From positions 55,079 to 119,078 of the forward strand of contig NZ_LFQU01000008.1 in assembly GCF_001275135.1 (NCBI RefSeq): a DNA stretch of 64,000 bases. The letters run 5' to 3'. Every line of letters starts with the position of its first letter. Position 1 is the stretch's first letter. The stretch is from Xylanibacter rarus (GTDB taxonomy: Bacteria; Bacteroidota; Bacteroidia; Bacteroidales; Bacteroidaceae). A model generated the notes under the pieces. That model made no database searches. It saw nothing but the letters and a program-made list of their open reading frames with translations, and was not told the DNA's origin. Both the position numbers and the translations under genes were made by a program. Below are positions 1-8,612 of the stretch, piece after piece.

Positions 1-1174
1 CGCTGTCGTCATTTTCGATGACATTGTGAAGATATTTTATAATGCCGTCGAAGTCAACGAAATAGTCGCTTGATGTATGGACAAGTTCTTTTCTTATGCG
101 TACGGGTTCAAGTGAGCCATATAATATCTCGTTCATGGCTTCTTCTTGAATCTCATTTATTGGCGTGTTAAGGTCGCAGCCGTATTTCTCAAGAATTGCA
201 TCAATTTGCCAGAATATCATTTGGTTTTTATACTTTCCTAGCGGAATTATGCCTCCTTGTTTTATTGACAGCTTCATGTCCGGCATAATTTTGTTGATGT
301 CAATCTCGTTTACATAGCCGAGCCCTTTGCAGCGCGGGCATGCGCCTTCGGGTGAGTTGAATGAGAATTTATTAGGGGCTGGATCTCCGTAGGACATACC
401 TGTAGTGGGACACATTAGCCTTTTGCTGTAATATTTTGCTTCATTTGTGTCTTTTTCCATAATCATGAGCAGCCCATCTCCTTGCTTCATTGCTGCTGCA
501 ACGCTCTTTTTCAGCCGTTCGTCGTCTTTGTCCTGTACTTGCAGTTTGTCTATGACAACCTCGATGTTGTGGTTCTTGTACCTGTCAGTTTTCATTCCTC
601 TGACAATTTCTTTCACCTCACCATCTACTCTGATATGCAAGTATCCTTTTTTGCGCATGCTTTCAAACAGTTCGCGATAGTGACCTTTACGGTTGCGTAC
701 AAGAGGAGCCAATATGAAAATCTTCTTTCCGTCGTATTTTGTATGGATCATCTTCAGCACGTCTTCTTCCGTATATTTCACCATTTCTTCACCCGTTGCA
801 TAACTGTATGCAATACCTGCACGTGCATACAGCAGGCGCAGATAGTCATATATTTCTGTTGTCGTTCCTACAGTAGATCTTGGGTTCTTGTTTGTAGTTT
901 TCTGCTCGATGCTTATTACCGGACTTAATCCAGTAATTTTGTCAACGTCAGGACGTTCCATTCCGCCAAGGAAGTTGCGTGCATAGGCAGAAAACGTTTC
1001 GATATACCGTCTTTGGCCTTCAGCGTATATGGTGTCGAAGGCAAGTGATGACTTGCCTGAACCGCTAAGTCCGGTTATAACAGTAAGACTGTTACGCGGA
1101 ATTTCTACGTTTATGTTTTTAAGATTGTGTACGCGTGCTCCCCACACGTTTATCTTTTCATCTTCTCTATCCAT
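1..1174 (-). CDS. uvrA: UvrA, excinuclease ABC subunit A (partial, N-terminal part only)
   Basis: DNA-damage recognition ATPase of nucleotide excision repair. The reading frame stays open to the window edge, so only about the first 391 residues are present. I read the start as ATG at 1174, giving [20 protein letters not shown]. The first Walker A motif GLSGSGKS lies at about residues 35-42, followed by the family-typical [20 protein letters not shown] and the SPVISIEQK segment. The first zinc module reads CPTTG, then about 20 residues, then CPRC, so the second cysteine of the usual first CxxC pair is threonine. It lies 37 bp downstream of the type IX cargo-like gene on the same strand. The ATPase and zinc-module motifs make the identification secure. 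Confidence 0.95.
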   Translation of the reverse strand, partial: MDREDEKINVWGARVHNLKNINVEIPRNSLTVITGLSGSGKSSLAFDTIYAEGQRRYIETFSAYARNFLGGMERPDVDKITGLSPVISIEQKTTNKNPRSTVGTTTEIYDYLRLLYARAGIAYSYATGEEMVKYTEEDVLKMIHTKYDGKKIFILAPLVRNRKGHYRELFESMRKKGYLHIRVDGEVKEIVRGMKTDRYKNHNIEVVIDKLQVQDKDDERLKKSVAAAMKQGDGLLMIMEKDTNEAKYYSKRLMCPTTGMSYGDPAPNKFSFNSPEGACPRCKGLGYVNEIDINKIMPDMKLSIKQGGIIPLGKYKNQMIFWQIDAILEKYGCDLNTPINEIQEEAMNEILYGSLEPVRIRKELVHTSSDYFVDFDGIIKYLHNVIENDDS

Positions 1175-1211
1175 TTCTAATTTGACTCTTTGATGTACAA
1201 TTCTGGATACT

Positions 1212-1937
1212 TTATTCTGTTGTTGATGTTCCTGATTCTTCTGTGTATCCACGTAACAAATTGACGTCTCTTCTTATATTAAATGTGCGTCCGTCAGCTC
1301 CTTTTGCTTTTACTAAAACAAAGTAGACACCCTGTTTTACGTCTTTCCCATTATATTTTCCGTCCCATCCTCCGGCAGGATCGTCCCATTCATACAGCTT
1401 TTGTCCCCAGCGGTTAAATATGTATGCATGGAATTCAATAATAGACTGATATCCGTCTTTGGCCTTATATATATCATTTATGCCGTCTCCGTTAGGTGAA
1501 AATGCATTTGGCATTTCTAGTTTGCTCTCGCTTATCGTAACGCGCATTGGCCCTATTTCATCCCAATATTCTTGAGTATATGCTATTGTGTCATTTCCAT
1601 TGATGAAGGTTGCATATACTACGATATTGTGAGTGCCTGCTTTTGTAAAAGTATATTCAGTGTTTTCCTCATATCTTGTCAGATATGGTGTACTTTCTCC
1701 GTCAATGGTGAACCTCCATTCATAATTGGCACTATATTCACCTACATTTTGTGGATTAGCCTGAAAGCGCCCTACTAGTGGAGCATTTCCGGACATATTA
1801 GAGTTTTCCTCTTCTCCTTCATCAGTTACATAAGTGGCTGTAGGGCTGATTGTCGGTATTTCGTCGTAAGTGTCTGCCTTTATGTTTATGGCAGTTATGA
1901 GTGTTGCTACGCAACTGAATAAAAGTATGATTCTCAT
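1212..1937 (-). CDS. Secreted protein with gliding/type IX secretion type B C-terminal domain
   Basis: A 241-residue exported protein. It has a hydrophobic N-terminal signal (about residues 1-20), a PKD/Ig-like middle region (about 55-125), and a C-terminal module with the hallmarks of the CHU_C / gliding-motility-associated sorting domain: PNAFSPNGDGIND at 143-155, IFNRWGQKLYEWDD from 173, GGWDGKYNGK at 189-198 and GVYFVLVKAKG. In known systems such domains direct export by type IX secretion. Unusually, about 15 residues follow the typical domain end (YTEESGTSTTE). A TAAATTTG element at about 1965-1958 could be its -7 box. The specific cargo function is unknown. It is followed closely by uvrA, probably without functional relation. 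Confidence 0.85.
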   Translation of the reverse strand: MRIILLFSCVATLITAINIKADTYDEIPTISPTATYVTDEGEEENSNMSGNAPLVGRFQANPQNVGEYSANYEWRFTIDGESTPYLTRYEENTEYTFTKAGTHNIVVYATFINGNDTIAYTQEYWDEIGPMRVTISESKLEMPNAFSPNGDGINDIYKAKDGYQSIIEFHAYIFNRWGQKLYEWDDPAGGWDGKYNGKDVKQGVYFVLVKAKGADGRTFNIRRDVNLLRGYTEESGTSTTE

Positions 1938-2126
1938 TTCTTCAAAATATATTTATGCAAATTTACGTAATAAAGTTGATTTAGACGCTCTTTTTTTGTA
2001 TTTTTGCACACAAAAGTTTGGTAAGGCTTTGCACGGCATGACCAATTATATATGTCTGCTTGGTAGTGGCATTGGTGTTTAGTCTTTATCAACATTGGAT
2101 TAAATAAGATACCAAATTAAATAAAT

Positions 2127-3467
2127 ATGAGGCATTTTTCACGATATATCGTGCTGTTTCTAGTTTTTTTTGCAGCATTCGATATGTTTGCACAAAACAA
2201 GGACGTGCAGGATATGCACAAGGTTAAACGTAGTGAAACAATTTTTGGAATTGCCCGTAAATATGGCATTACGGTGAGTGAACTTATTAAGGCTAATCCG
2301 GAAATGAATGATCCGAATTACGAGCTTAAAAAAGGTGATTATATCATTATACCAAAGTCTGGTAAGTCGGTAGTTTCTAAGTCTGTAAATACATCTGATA
2401 AGGCCATAAAGACATCATCAAAGTCTGTCAAAGTTGGAGTATTGTTGCCGCTGCACAATGTTGATGGTGATGGACGTCGTATGTTGGAATATTATCGTGG
2501 CCTGCTTATGGCTTGTGATGACTTGAAGAAGGAAGGATTGTCGATAGAAATTAATGCGTGCAATTTGCCGATAGATGGAAACGTTTATCAAACATTATCT
2601 ACGGCAGGACTTAATAAGGCTGATGTTATTTTTGGACCGCTTTATACGAAACAGGTAAAGCCTATTGCCGATTTTGCCAAGGATAATGGGGCAAAGCTGG
2701 TTATACCATTTTCTATTAATGGCAATGATGTCGCATCAAATTCTAACATTTTTCAGGTTTATCAGTCTCCTGAATATTTTTATAATGAAGTTATTAAGCA
2801 TTTCGTTTATCGTTTCAGTAACTATCATGTTGTTGTTATCGACTGTAACGACCGCACAAGTGATAAGGGGGTGTTTACATTCGGACTGCGTAAAGAACTT
2901 GAAGCTAGGAACATTTCATGTAATGTGACAAATTTGAATTCCAGCGATGCAATGTTTGCCAAATCATTCAGTGCAGTAAAGCCAAATATGGTAATATTGA
3001 ATACAGGACGTTCACCTGAACTAAATCAGGTTTTGGAAAGGTTGGATGCACTTACTGGTGAGCATCCTTCGTTGGCAGTTTCATTGTTTGGATATACAGA
3101 ATGGCTAATGTATGTGAAATACAACCAGGAAAAGTTTTTTAAGTATGATACATATATCCCGACAGCAGCATATTACAACTCTTATTCAACCAAGGTAAAG
3201 ACTTTGGAAAACAGATATATGCGTTGGTTTAAGAGCAGTATGATGGATTATCTGCCACGTTTTGCCCTTACTGGTTATGATCATGGCATGTTCTTCCTGC
3301 GTGGTATATATAACAATGGAAAGAAGTTTAATGGAAGTACTGCTGATAAAAATGCAGTACAAACACCATTGCATTTTACCAAACTTGGTTCTGGTGGATA
3401 TCAGAATGCCGGTTTTATGTTTGTCCATTACAATCGTAATAATACGATATCACTTATCAATTTTTGA
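2127..3467 (+). CDS. LysM domain protein with periplasmic-binding-protein-like domain
   Basis: A 446-residue exported protein. Residues 1-22 form a signal peptide ending near FAQ. A LysM peptidoglycan-binding module spans about 31-77 (HKVKRSETIFGIARKYGIT, ending GDYIIIPK). A Ser/Lys-rich linker (about 80-100) leads to a type-1 periplasmic-binding-fold domain that starts at VKVGVLLPLHN and runs to the end. Similar proteins are often annotated as amino-acid ABC transporter substrate-binding proteins, but no permease or ATPase lies nearby, so a peptidoglycan-tethered sensing or scaffold role is equally plausible (inference). It is nearly contiguous with the downstream barrel gene, so the two are probably co-transcribed. 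A TATTTTTG element near 2000 may be its promoter, which implies a leader of about 115 nt. Confidence 0.8.
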   Translation: MRHFSRYIVLFLVFFAAFDMFAQNKDVQDMHKVKRSETIFGIARKYGITVSELIKANPEMNDPNYELKKGDYIIIPKSGKSVVSKSVNTSDKAIKTSSKSVKVGVLLPLHNVDGDGRRMLEYYRGLLMACDDLKKEGLSIEINACNLPIDGNVYQTLSTAGLNKADVIFGPLYTKQVKPIADFAKDNGAKLVIPFSINGNDVASNSNIFQVYQSPEYFYNEVIKHFVYRFSNYHVVVIDCNDRTSDKGVFTFGLRKELEARNISCNVTNLNSSDAMFAKSFSAVKPNMVILNTGRSPELNQVLERLDALTGEHPSLAVSLFGYTEWLMYVKYNQEKFFKYDTYIPTAAYYNSYSTKVKTLENRYMRWFKSSMMDYLPRFALTGYDHGMFFLRGIYNNGKKFNGSTADKNAVQTPLHFTKLGSGGYQNAGFMFVHYNRNNTISLINF

Positions 3468-3475
3468 CAGAAAAG

Positions 3476-4216
3476 ATGCGTAGATTATTAATATCGGCTG
3501 TGTTTTCTTTGTTGGTGTCTGGAGCATATGCCCAGATAGGATTGTATCGTAATGATATGAGTATCGGTGTAAACGGAGGATATGTTTTGAGTAATGTCGG
3601 TTTTAATCCGAAAGTAAATCAGACATATCATGGAGGTTTTACCGGGGGCGTGTCTTTTAGATATGTTTGTGAAAAGTATTTCAGTACAATCTGTGCTTTG
3701 CAGGCGGAAGTAAACTTCGCCCAGATTGGATGGAAGGAGGAAATACTCGATGCAAATGACGCTCCTGTAATAAACCCTGTTACAGGTGTGGCTGAGCAAT
3801 ATAGCCGAACAATGAATTATGTGCAGATACCGATATTTGCTCATTTAGGGTGGGGACGTGAGGATAAAGGCTTTCAGTTCTTTTTTCAAGCTGGTCCGCA
3901 GCTGGGTTTCTGTCTAAGTGAATCAACCAAGATGAATTTTAATTTTGAGGACATAAACCTAGATGATCGTGTTAACCATACGGTTGCTCAAGATACAATG
4001 GCTGTAGAGAATAAATTTGACTATGGTATAGCAGCCGGACTTGGAGTTGAGTATTCTCATCCTAAAGTTGGTCATTTCCAGTTGGAAGCACGTTATTATT
4101 ATGGCCTGGGCAATATCTATGGTGATTCAAAGAAAGATTATTTTGGCAAGTCAAACTTTGGTAATATAATTGTTAAGCTTACTTATTTGTTTGATATTAT
4201 TAGGACGAAGAAGTAG
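3476..4216 (+). CDS. PorT-like outer-membrane beta-barrel protein
   Basis: About 246 residues with a clear signal peptide (MRRLLISAVFSLLVSGAYAQ) followed by alternating amphipathic strands ending in an aromatic-rich segment, typical of the small PF13568-type outer-membrane barrels of Bacteroidetes. I prefer ATG at 3476 over the in-frame TTG at 3464, because the signal peptide then begins normally; the TTG overlaps the stop codon of the LysM gene. The two genes form a compact pair ending at a strong hairpin. The family includes the type IX component PorT, but I see nothing that proves orthology, so the call stays at the fold level. Confidence 0.8.
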   Translation: MRRLLISAVFSLLVSGAYAQIGLYRNDMSIGVNGGYVLSNVGFNPKVNQTYHGGFTGGVSFRYVCEKYFSTICALQAEVNFAQIGWKEEILDANDAPVINPVTGVAEQYSRTMNYVQIPIFAHLGWGREDKGFQFFFQAGPQLGFCLSESTKMNFNFEDINLDDRVNHTVAQDTMAVENKFDYGIAAGLGVEYSHPKVGHFQLEARYYYGLGNIYGDSKKDYFGKSNFGNIIVKLTYLFDIIRTKK

Positions 4217-4262
4217 TTGATTGCTTTTGTCTTTAAAACAAGTAAGTCTTAATTGAAAATAA

Positions 4263-4302
4263 AAGAAGCGGCAGGTGAGAATCATTTCACCTGCCGCTTC
4301 TT
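4263..4302. terminator. Bidirectional intrinsic terminator
   Basis: A perfect 16-bp inverted repeat (4263-4278 with 4287-4302, loop of 8) has A/T runs on its flanks. It lies between the convergent barrel gene and the TPR/pseudoprotease gene, so it probably ends transcription from both sides. Confidence 0.9.
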
Positions 4303-4329
4303 ATTTCTTGTTATTTATAATAGCACCGA

Positions 4330-6000
4330 TTATTTAGAATACTTTTCTATCATTGCTTGTGCTTGAACATGCCCCAGCTCTTTGGCCTTTTCTAAGTTTG
4401 ACATTCCGTTGCCCTTATCTCCTTTATTTATCTGTGCTAACCCTAATATCAGATAACCGTCTGCATATTCAGGTGCAAGCTCAATACATTTTGTTGCAGT
4501 TTTTATAGCGTCATCCATCATGTTTACTCTTAGTTCCAATGATGCTTTTTCTGCATAATATGTTGGTTCTTTCGGGGCAAGCATAATAGCTGTTGATATA
4601 TCTATCAAAGCTTGTTGGTAAAGTTTTGCTTTTACTTCTGCTTGTTCACGTATATAATAGAAATTAGCATTTACATTTCCGTTTACCAGAATTTCGTAGC
4701 GTGTGTAGTCAAAGACAGCTTGTCTGAAGCTGTCTGTCGTAATATAAGCTTCCGCACGTGCCAAGAAATACGGAGCTGCTTCTCTAAGTCTTAAAGTGTC
4801 TGTTGTTGTTATGGCACTGTCAAGCAGCGCTATAACCTCTTTCATTGGGGCTTTAAGCATTTGTTTGCATTGTGATGCGTTATAGAATAATTCCGGGTTT
4901 CTTATTGATGTCTTTGTCAGGTCCATGAACATGTCATAGGCTTTCTGATATTCGCCCTTTGCATATGTTATGAGTGCCTGTTGGTGCTGATATGATGGCT
5001 GAGGATTTATTGCATATGCTTTATTAATTTCCTCAAAAGCCTTGTCCAGATTCCAGGCCGCGTATGGTATGTCGCTTTTATAAACTTCTTTGTTGTATAT
5101 TATTTTGCTGTAATTATAGTGAGCCTCATCTTTGTTTTCAACCTTCTTGATGGCCGTTTCCATTTCTTTTTCAGCACTTTCAAAGTCATTTGCGTCAAGA
5201 TATATTTGTGCTTGAGCTGTATAGCCGTCAACAGAAGTAGGGTATTGGTTTATGAAATCGCTGACTATAGCCGCATGTTTTATTGAGTCATTCGCTTGTG
5301 CCGCCATCATGAGTGTCAGAAGAGCCTGGCTCTTGTCTGTCGGCAATGATGGAGGTATGCCTATCTTTTTCATGGTTTCATCTTCAACAGAAAGTCCTGT
5401 TGTCTGCAGTTCGGTAATAAACTTTGCGTCTGTTGCGTGTATGTCTGTTGATGTCGTAGACGGTTGCATTATTCCAATAACTTGTCCTTCAGAATTAACA
5501 AAAGGGCAGGCATTTGTGTTTTCCGGAACAGCAAGTGAGAATATATAATATGAGTATTTATCCATAAACGTTTCTACGTTTTTTACAGTTGCAGCTGTTA
5601 TTGTCGGTGATTTTTCTGCATATGATACAAGCCATGCCTGTGAGCCAGAAGCAGATGCAGATTGTGCAACATTCAGTGGAATAGTTTTGCCGCTGACCTT
5701 AAATTTTGCAACGTCATATATATCATTGACGCCCATTATTCTTTCTACATTCATTTCGCGTCCTTTGCTGTCTGTAACAATAGCTTTAGATGCTCCAATA
5801 AATGGCTTAAGGTCACTTATTGCTTCACCATTATTGCCGACAAACACACCATGGCTTGTTGAAAGAACAGTTCCATCTGCGTTGTATGTTGTTAGTTTGA
5901 ATACGGATTTTGCCGCATTCTTTACGGCTGAAGGCTGTGCTTTGCTGTTGCCGCATACACAAAGTATGATTAATGTTAAAATAACTCCTATCTGTTTCAT
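4330..6000 (-). CDS. Exported TPR protein with degenerate trypsin-like (S1C) domain
   Basis: A 556-residue exported protein with a signal peptide (about 1-21). Residues 25-205 resemble an HtrA-type chymotrypsin fold, for example SHGVFVGNNGEAISDLKPF (49-67) where active enzymes have the His-bearing TNxHV segment, and DIYDVAKFKV around the conserved Asp (D96). The usual GNSGGP nucleophile motif is replaced by NTNACP (161-166). Histidine and serine therefore appear lost, leaving a pseudoprotease. Residues from about 220 to the end carry multiple TPR units. It starts 3 bp after recN and is the last gene of the dnaN operon, just before the shared terminator. A protein-interaction role in the cell envelope is likely; the exact function is unknown. 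Confidence 0.8.
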   Translation of the reverse strand: MKQIGVILTLIILCVCGNSKAQPSAVKNAAKSVFKLTTYNADGTVLSTSHGVFVGNNGEAISDLKPFIGASKAIVTDSKGREMNVERIMGVNDIYDVAKFKVSGKTIPLNVAQSASASGSQAWLVSYAEKSPTITAATVKNVETFMDKYSYYIFSLAVPENTNACPFVNSEGQVIGIMQPSTTSTDIHATDAKFITELQTTGLSVEDETMKKIGIPPSLPTDKSQALLTLMMAAQANDSIKHAAIVSDFINQYPTSVDGYTAQAQIYLDANDFESAEKEMETAIKKVENKDEAHYNYSKIIYNKEVYKSDIPYAAWNLDKAFEEINKAYAINPQPSYQHQQALITYAKGEYQKAYDMFMDLTKTSIRNPELFYNASQCKQMLKAPMKEVIALLDSAITTTDTLRLREAAPYFLARAEAYITTDSFRQAVFDYTRYEILVNGNVNANFYYIREQAEVKAKLYQQALIDISTAIMLAPKEPTYYAEKASLELRVNMMDDAIKTATKCIELAPEYADGYLILGLAQINKGDKGNGMSNLEKAKELGHVQAQAMIEKYSK

Positions 6001-6003
6001 CGT

Positions 6004-7671
6004 TTATAATGTTTTTAATAATTCTTTGGCATTGTTTATGGCTGCATCAGAAATTTCAGAGCCACTGAGCATCTGTGCGATTTCTTTTGTGCGTTCGTCC
6101 TTGCTTAAAATGAGCATGCGACTGCTCGTGCCATGTTCTGTTTCTTCCTTAAACACTTTATAATGAGTGGTTCCTTTTGCTGCAATCTGTGGCAAATGAG
6201 TAATGCTTATGACCTGACGGTTGGCTTTTCCCATTTCCTGCATTATATCACCCATCTTTTCTGCAATTTTCCCGCTAACTCCGGTGTCTATTTCATCGAA
6301 TATTATTGTAGGCAGTTTCACAGCACCGCTTATCATTGCTTTAAGTGACAACATAACTCTTGCAATTTCACCTCCGGATGCAACCTGTGCTACAGGTTGT
6401 ACAGGTGTGCTGGTATTGGCACTGAATAAGAATGATATCCGGTCGTGGCCATCCTCACTGATATTTTTGTTTTCGATTTTTATAGAGAATCTTACGTTAG
6501 GTATTCCTAAGGGTATGAGCCTGTTACGCATTTCCTGCTCAATCACTTTCGATGCTTTTGTCCTTATTTCTGTCAGTTTAGATGCTATGGCTTCACACTC
6601 CTTAAGTAAACGTGCTTCTTCTGATTTAAGCTTATCTAACTCTTCATCACTGTTGTCGATATTACTTATCTGTTTCTCCAGATTATTTTGTATATTAATG
6701 AGATCCGCAATATTGGACACATGATATTTTTGTTCAAGAGAATAGATTTTGTCAAGCTGACTGTTTATCTGTTCAAGTCTTGAGGGATCGAATTCGATAT
6801 TGTCGGCTTCTGAATTTATTTCGTCAGATATATCTTTCAGTTCTATAAAACAGCTTTCCAACCTGTCTGAAATAGAACTGATTTCAGGATATATGCTTGT
6901 TATGCCGATAATGGAGCGCGATGCTTCCTTCACTTTATCAAGTACATTATTGTCTGATTCATATGAGTTTAGTGAAGTTCCGGCTGAATAGAGCGCTGTC
7001 TTTATCTCTTCTACGTGACTTAATTTTTCGCTTTCCCGCTCGAGCTCTTCCTGCATGCCGTCTTTCAGTTCTGCTTCTGTGAGCTCTTTTAGCTGAAAAC
7101 GGATGTAGTCTTCATTTTTTTTATTTTCTTCAATTTCTTTGCATAGTCTGTCTACGGCTTTCTTTGCATCTTTATATGCATTGAAATGTTCCTTGTATTT
7201 TATAAGGAGTTCTCTGTCCTTGGCTATAATGTCGACTACGTTTAGCTGGAAATCTTCTTCGTTCAGCAAGAGGTTTTGATGCTGACTGTGTATGTCTATA
7301 AGCTGTTGTCCCAAAGTGCGCATTAGGTTTAATGCAACGGGGGTGTCATTAATGAAAGAACGTGTCTTTCCTGATGAGTTCAGTTCTCTTCTTAATATAC
7401 AGTCGGTATCGTCAAAGTCGATATTGTTTTCTGTGAAAAAGTCCTGCATGTTATATCGGCTTATGTCGAAATGAGCCTCAATAACACATTTTGAACTATT
7501 TGATTTTATGCTTTTCACGTCTGCACGCTGTCCTAGAAGCAGATTTATCGCTCCTAAGATAATACTTTTTCCGGCTCCGGTTTCACCTGTAATGACCGAA
7601 AAGCCAGGATTGAAATGTATGTCAAGTGTATCAATCAGCGTAAAGTTCCTAATATATAACTGTTTCAGCAT
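6004..7671 (-). CDS. recN: RecN, DNA double-strand break repair SMC-like ATPase
   Basis: A 555-residue SMC-like protein of recombinational repair, near the usual family length. The N-terminus MLKQLYIRNFTLIDTLDIHF is characteristic. Walker A GETGAGKS is at residues 29-36, a long coiled-coil centre covers about 150-380, and the C-terminal signature SGGEIARVMLSLKAM is followed by Walker B with IIFDEIDTGVSG. The closing segment VISITHLPQIAAKGTTHYKV is typical of RecN. It is followed after 3 bp by the TPR/pseudoprotease gene and preceded by porD, so it belongs to the operon that begins with dnaN. Confidence 0.97.
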   Translation of the reverse strand: MLKQLYIRNFTLIDTLDIHFNPGFSVITGETGAGKSIILGAINLLLGQRADVKSIKSNSSKCVIEAHFDISRYNMQDFFTENNIDFDDTDCILRRELNSSGKTRSFINDTPVALNLMRTLGQQLIDIHSQHQNLLLNEEDFQLNVVDIIAKDRELLIKYKEHFNAYKDAKKAVDRLCKEIEENKKNEDYIRFQLKELTEAELKDGMQEELERESEKLSHVEEIKTALYSAGTSLNSYESDNNVLDKVKEASRSIIGITSIYPEISSISDRLESCFIELKDISDEINSEADNIEFDPSRLEQINSQLDKIYSLEQKYHVSNIADLINIQNNLEKQISNIDNSDEELDKLKSEEARLLKECEAIASKLTEIRTKASKVIEQEMRNRLIPLGIPNVRFSIKIENKNISEDGHDRISFLFSANTSTPVQPVAQVASGGEIARVMLSLKAMISGAVKLPTIIFDEIDTGVSGKIAEKMGDIMQEMGKANRQVISITHLPQIAAKGTTHYKVFKEETEHGTSSRMLILSKDERTKEIAQMLSGSEISDAAINNAKELLKTL

Positions 7672-7737
7672 TTTATATTGAAATGAAATATATTATTTTA
7701 TTTTTTATTTTCTCCCAATAACTGTTTTGCGAAGCAT

Positions 7738-8598
7738 TTATAGAAAATAGAATCTCATAAACTGATTCTTTTCTTTTTGTGTGCCTTTACCGTTATATAT
7801 GTTTGCCAACTCATCTTTTTTGTAGTCCGTCCATATTTGCGGCAAGGTGCTCAAAGGTTTGTCTTCGTGTGCTTTTTTCAGATTTGTCTCGATTGTTGTT
7901 GTGATGTTTGTTCTTCCTCTTTCTACATTGTTGGCCATTTCGTCAAGGCCGCTGCGGTAATAGTCATATTGCAGCTGTCTGAAAGGTTTCATCGCTCCTT
8001 CCATGTAGTCATTAATGAATGCAAAGCGGTTTCTGTCATTCTCAAAAGCCTTCCATCCTGTAAAATTCAGATTCTGTGCATTATTTACAAGATTAAGGCA
8101 TCTTTGCAGAATGTCCTCGCCACCCATAGGCGAGAAACTGTCAAGGTTCATACCTATGATCAGATATGCGTAATAGGCAATAAGTGCTGTCAGTTGGTTG
8201 TCTATCTGTTCTTCGTTGAAGTTTAATTGGTCAAACTGTGCAAATTCAAAGTTAAAGTCGCCGTCTTTATTATTATATAAGGTTGAATTATATGCTGAGT
8301 TGTATACAGGCCTGTTGGCTTGAATTAGTGCCGTACATGTAAATAAATTTGATGATGCGTCGTATTTCGTCACAGTTATATTGAAGTTGCATATTATTCT
8401 TTCATTTTTCTGAAACTGCAACGATGTCCATTGTTTGTCATTGATGAACTGTTCCAGGGTTTGCTGCAGATTGTCGAAGACACTTGCATCAGTGCCTTGA
8501 ATCTGATTATGGTTTATTGTTACTTTAGCCAGTAACTCCTGAGCATTTGTGCCTGCTGTGATAAACAACCAACTTATTATAAGTAATAGCAACCTCAT
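7738..8598 (-). CDS. porD: DUF4835 family protein (type IX secretion PorD-like)
   Basis: A 286-residue exported protein with a signal peptide ending at about residue 19 (TNAQ). The sequence begins ELLAKVTINHNQIQGTDASVF, contains QFINDKQWTSLQFQKNERI and NRPVYNSAYNSTLYNNKDGD, and ends with MRFYFL, all typical of the DUF4835 family. As I recall, members are named PorD, a component associated with type IX secretion. The position between coaBC and recN is the common arrangement in this phylum. The symbol rests on family membership and context, not on any catalytic motif. Confidence 0.75.
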   Translation of the reverse strand: MRLLLLIISWLFITAGTNAQELLAKVTINHNQIQGTDASVFDNLQQTLEQFINDKQWTSLQFQKNERIICNFNITVTKYDASSNLFTCTALIQANRPVYNSAYNSTLYNNKDGDFNFEFAQFDQLNFNEEQIDNQLTALIAYYAYLIIGMNLDSFSPMGGEDILQRCLNLVNNAQNLNFTGWKAFENDRNRFAFINDYMEGAMKPFRQLQYDYYRSGLDEMANNVERGRTNITTTIETNLKKAHEDKPLSTLPQIWTDYKKDELANIYNGKGTQKEKNQFMRFYFL

Positions 8599-8612
8599 TT
8601 TGCCTGTTATGA

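Noticed and set aside
482-928. 148-residue open frame on the plus strand
   Set aside because: It lies antisense within the uvrA coding region and has no recognisable domain; its composition is that of a shadow frame.
3464-3475. TTG start for the barrel protein
   Set aside because: The signal peptide begins at the ATG at 3476; the TTG would only add four residues.
5687-6163. 158-residue plus-strand frame across the TPR gene and recN
   Set aside because: It overlaps two certain genes on the opposite strand and has no family signature.
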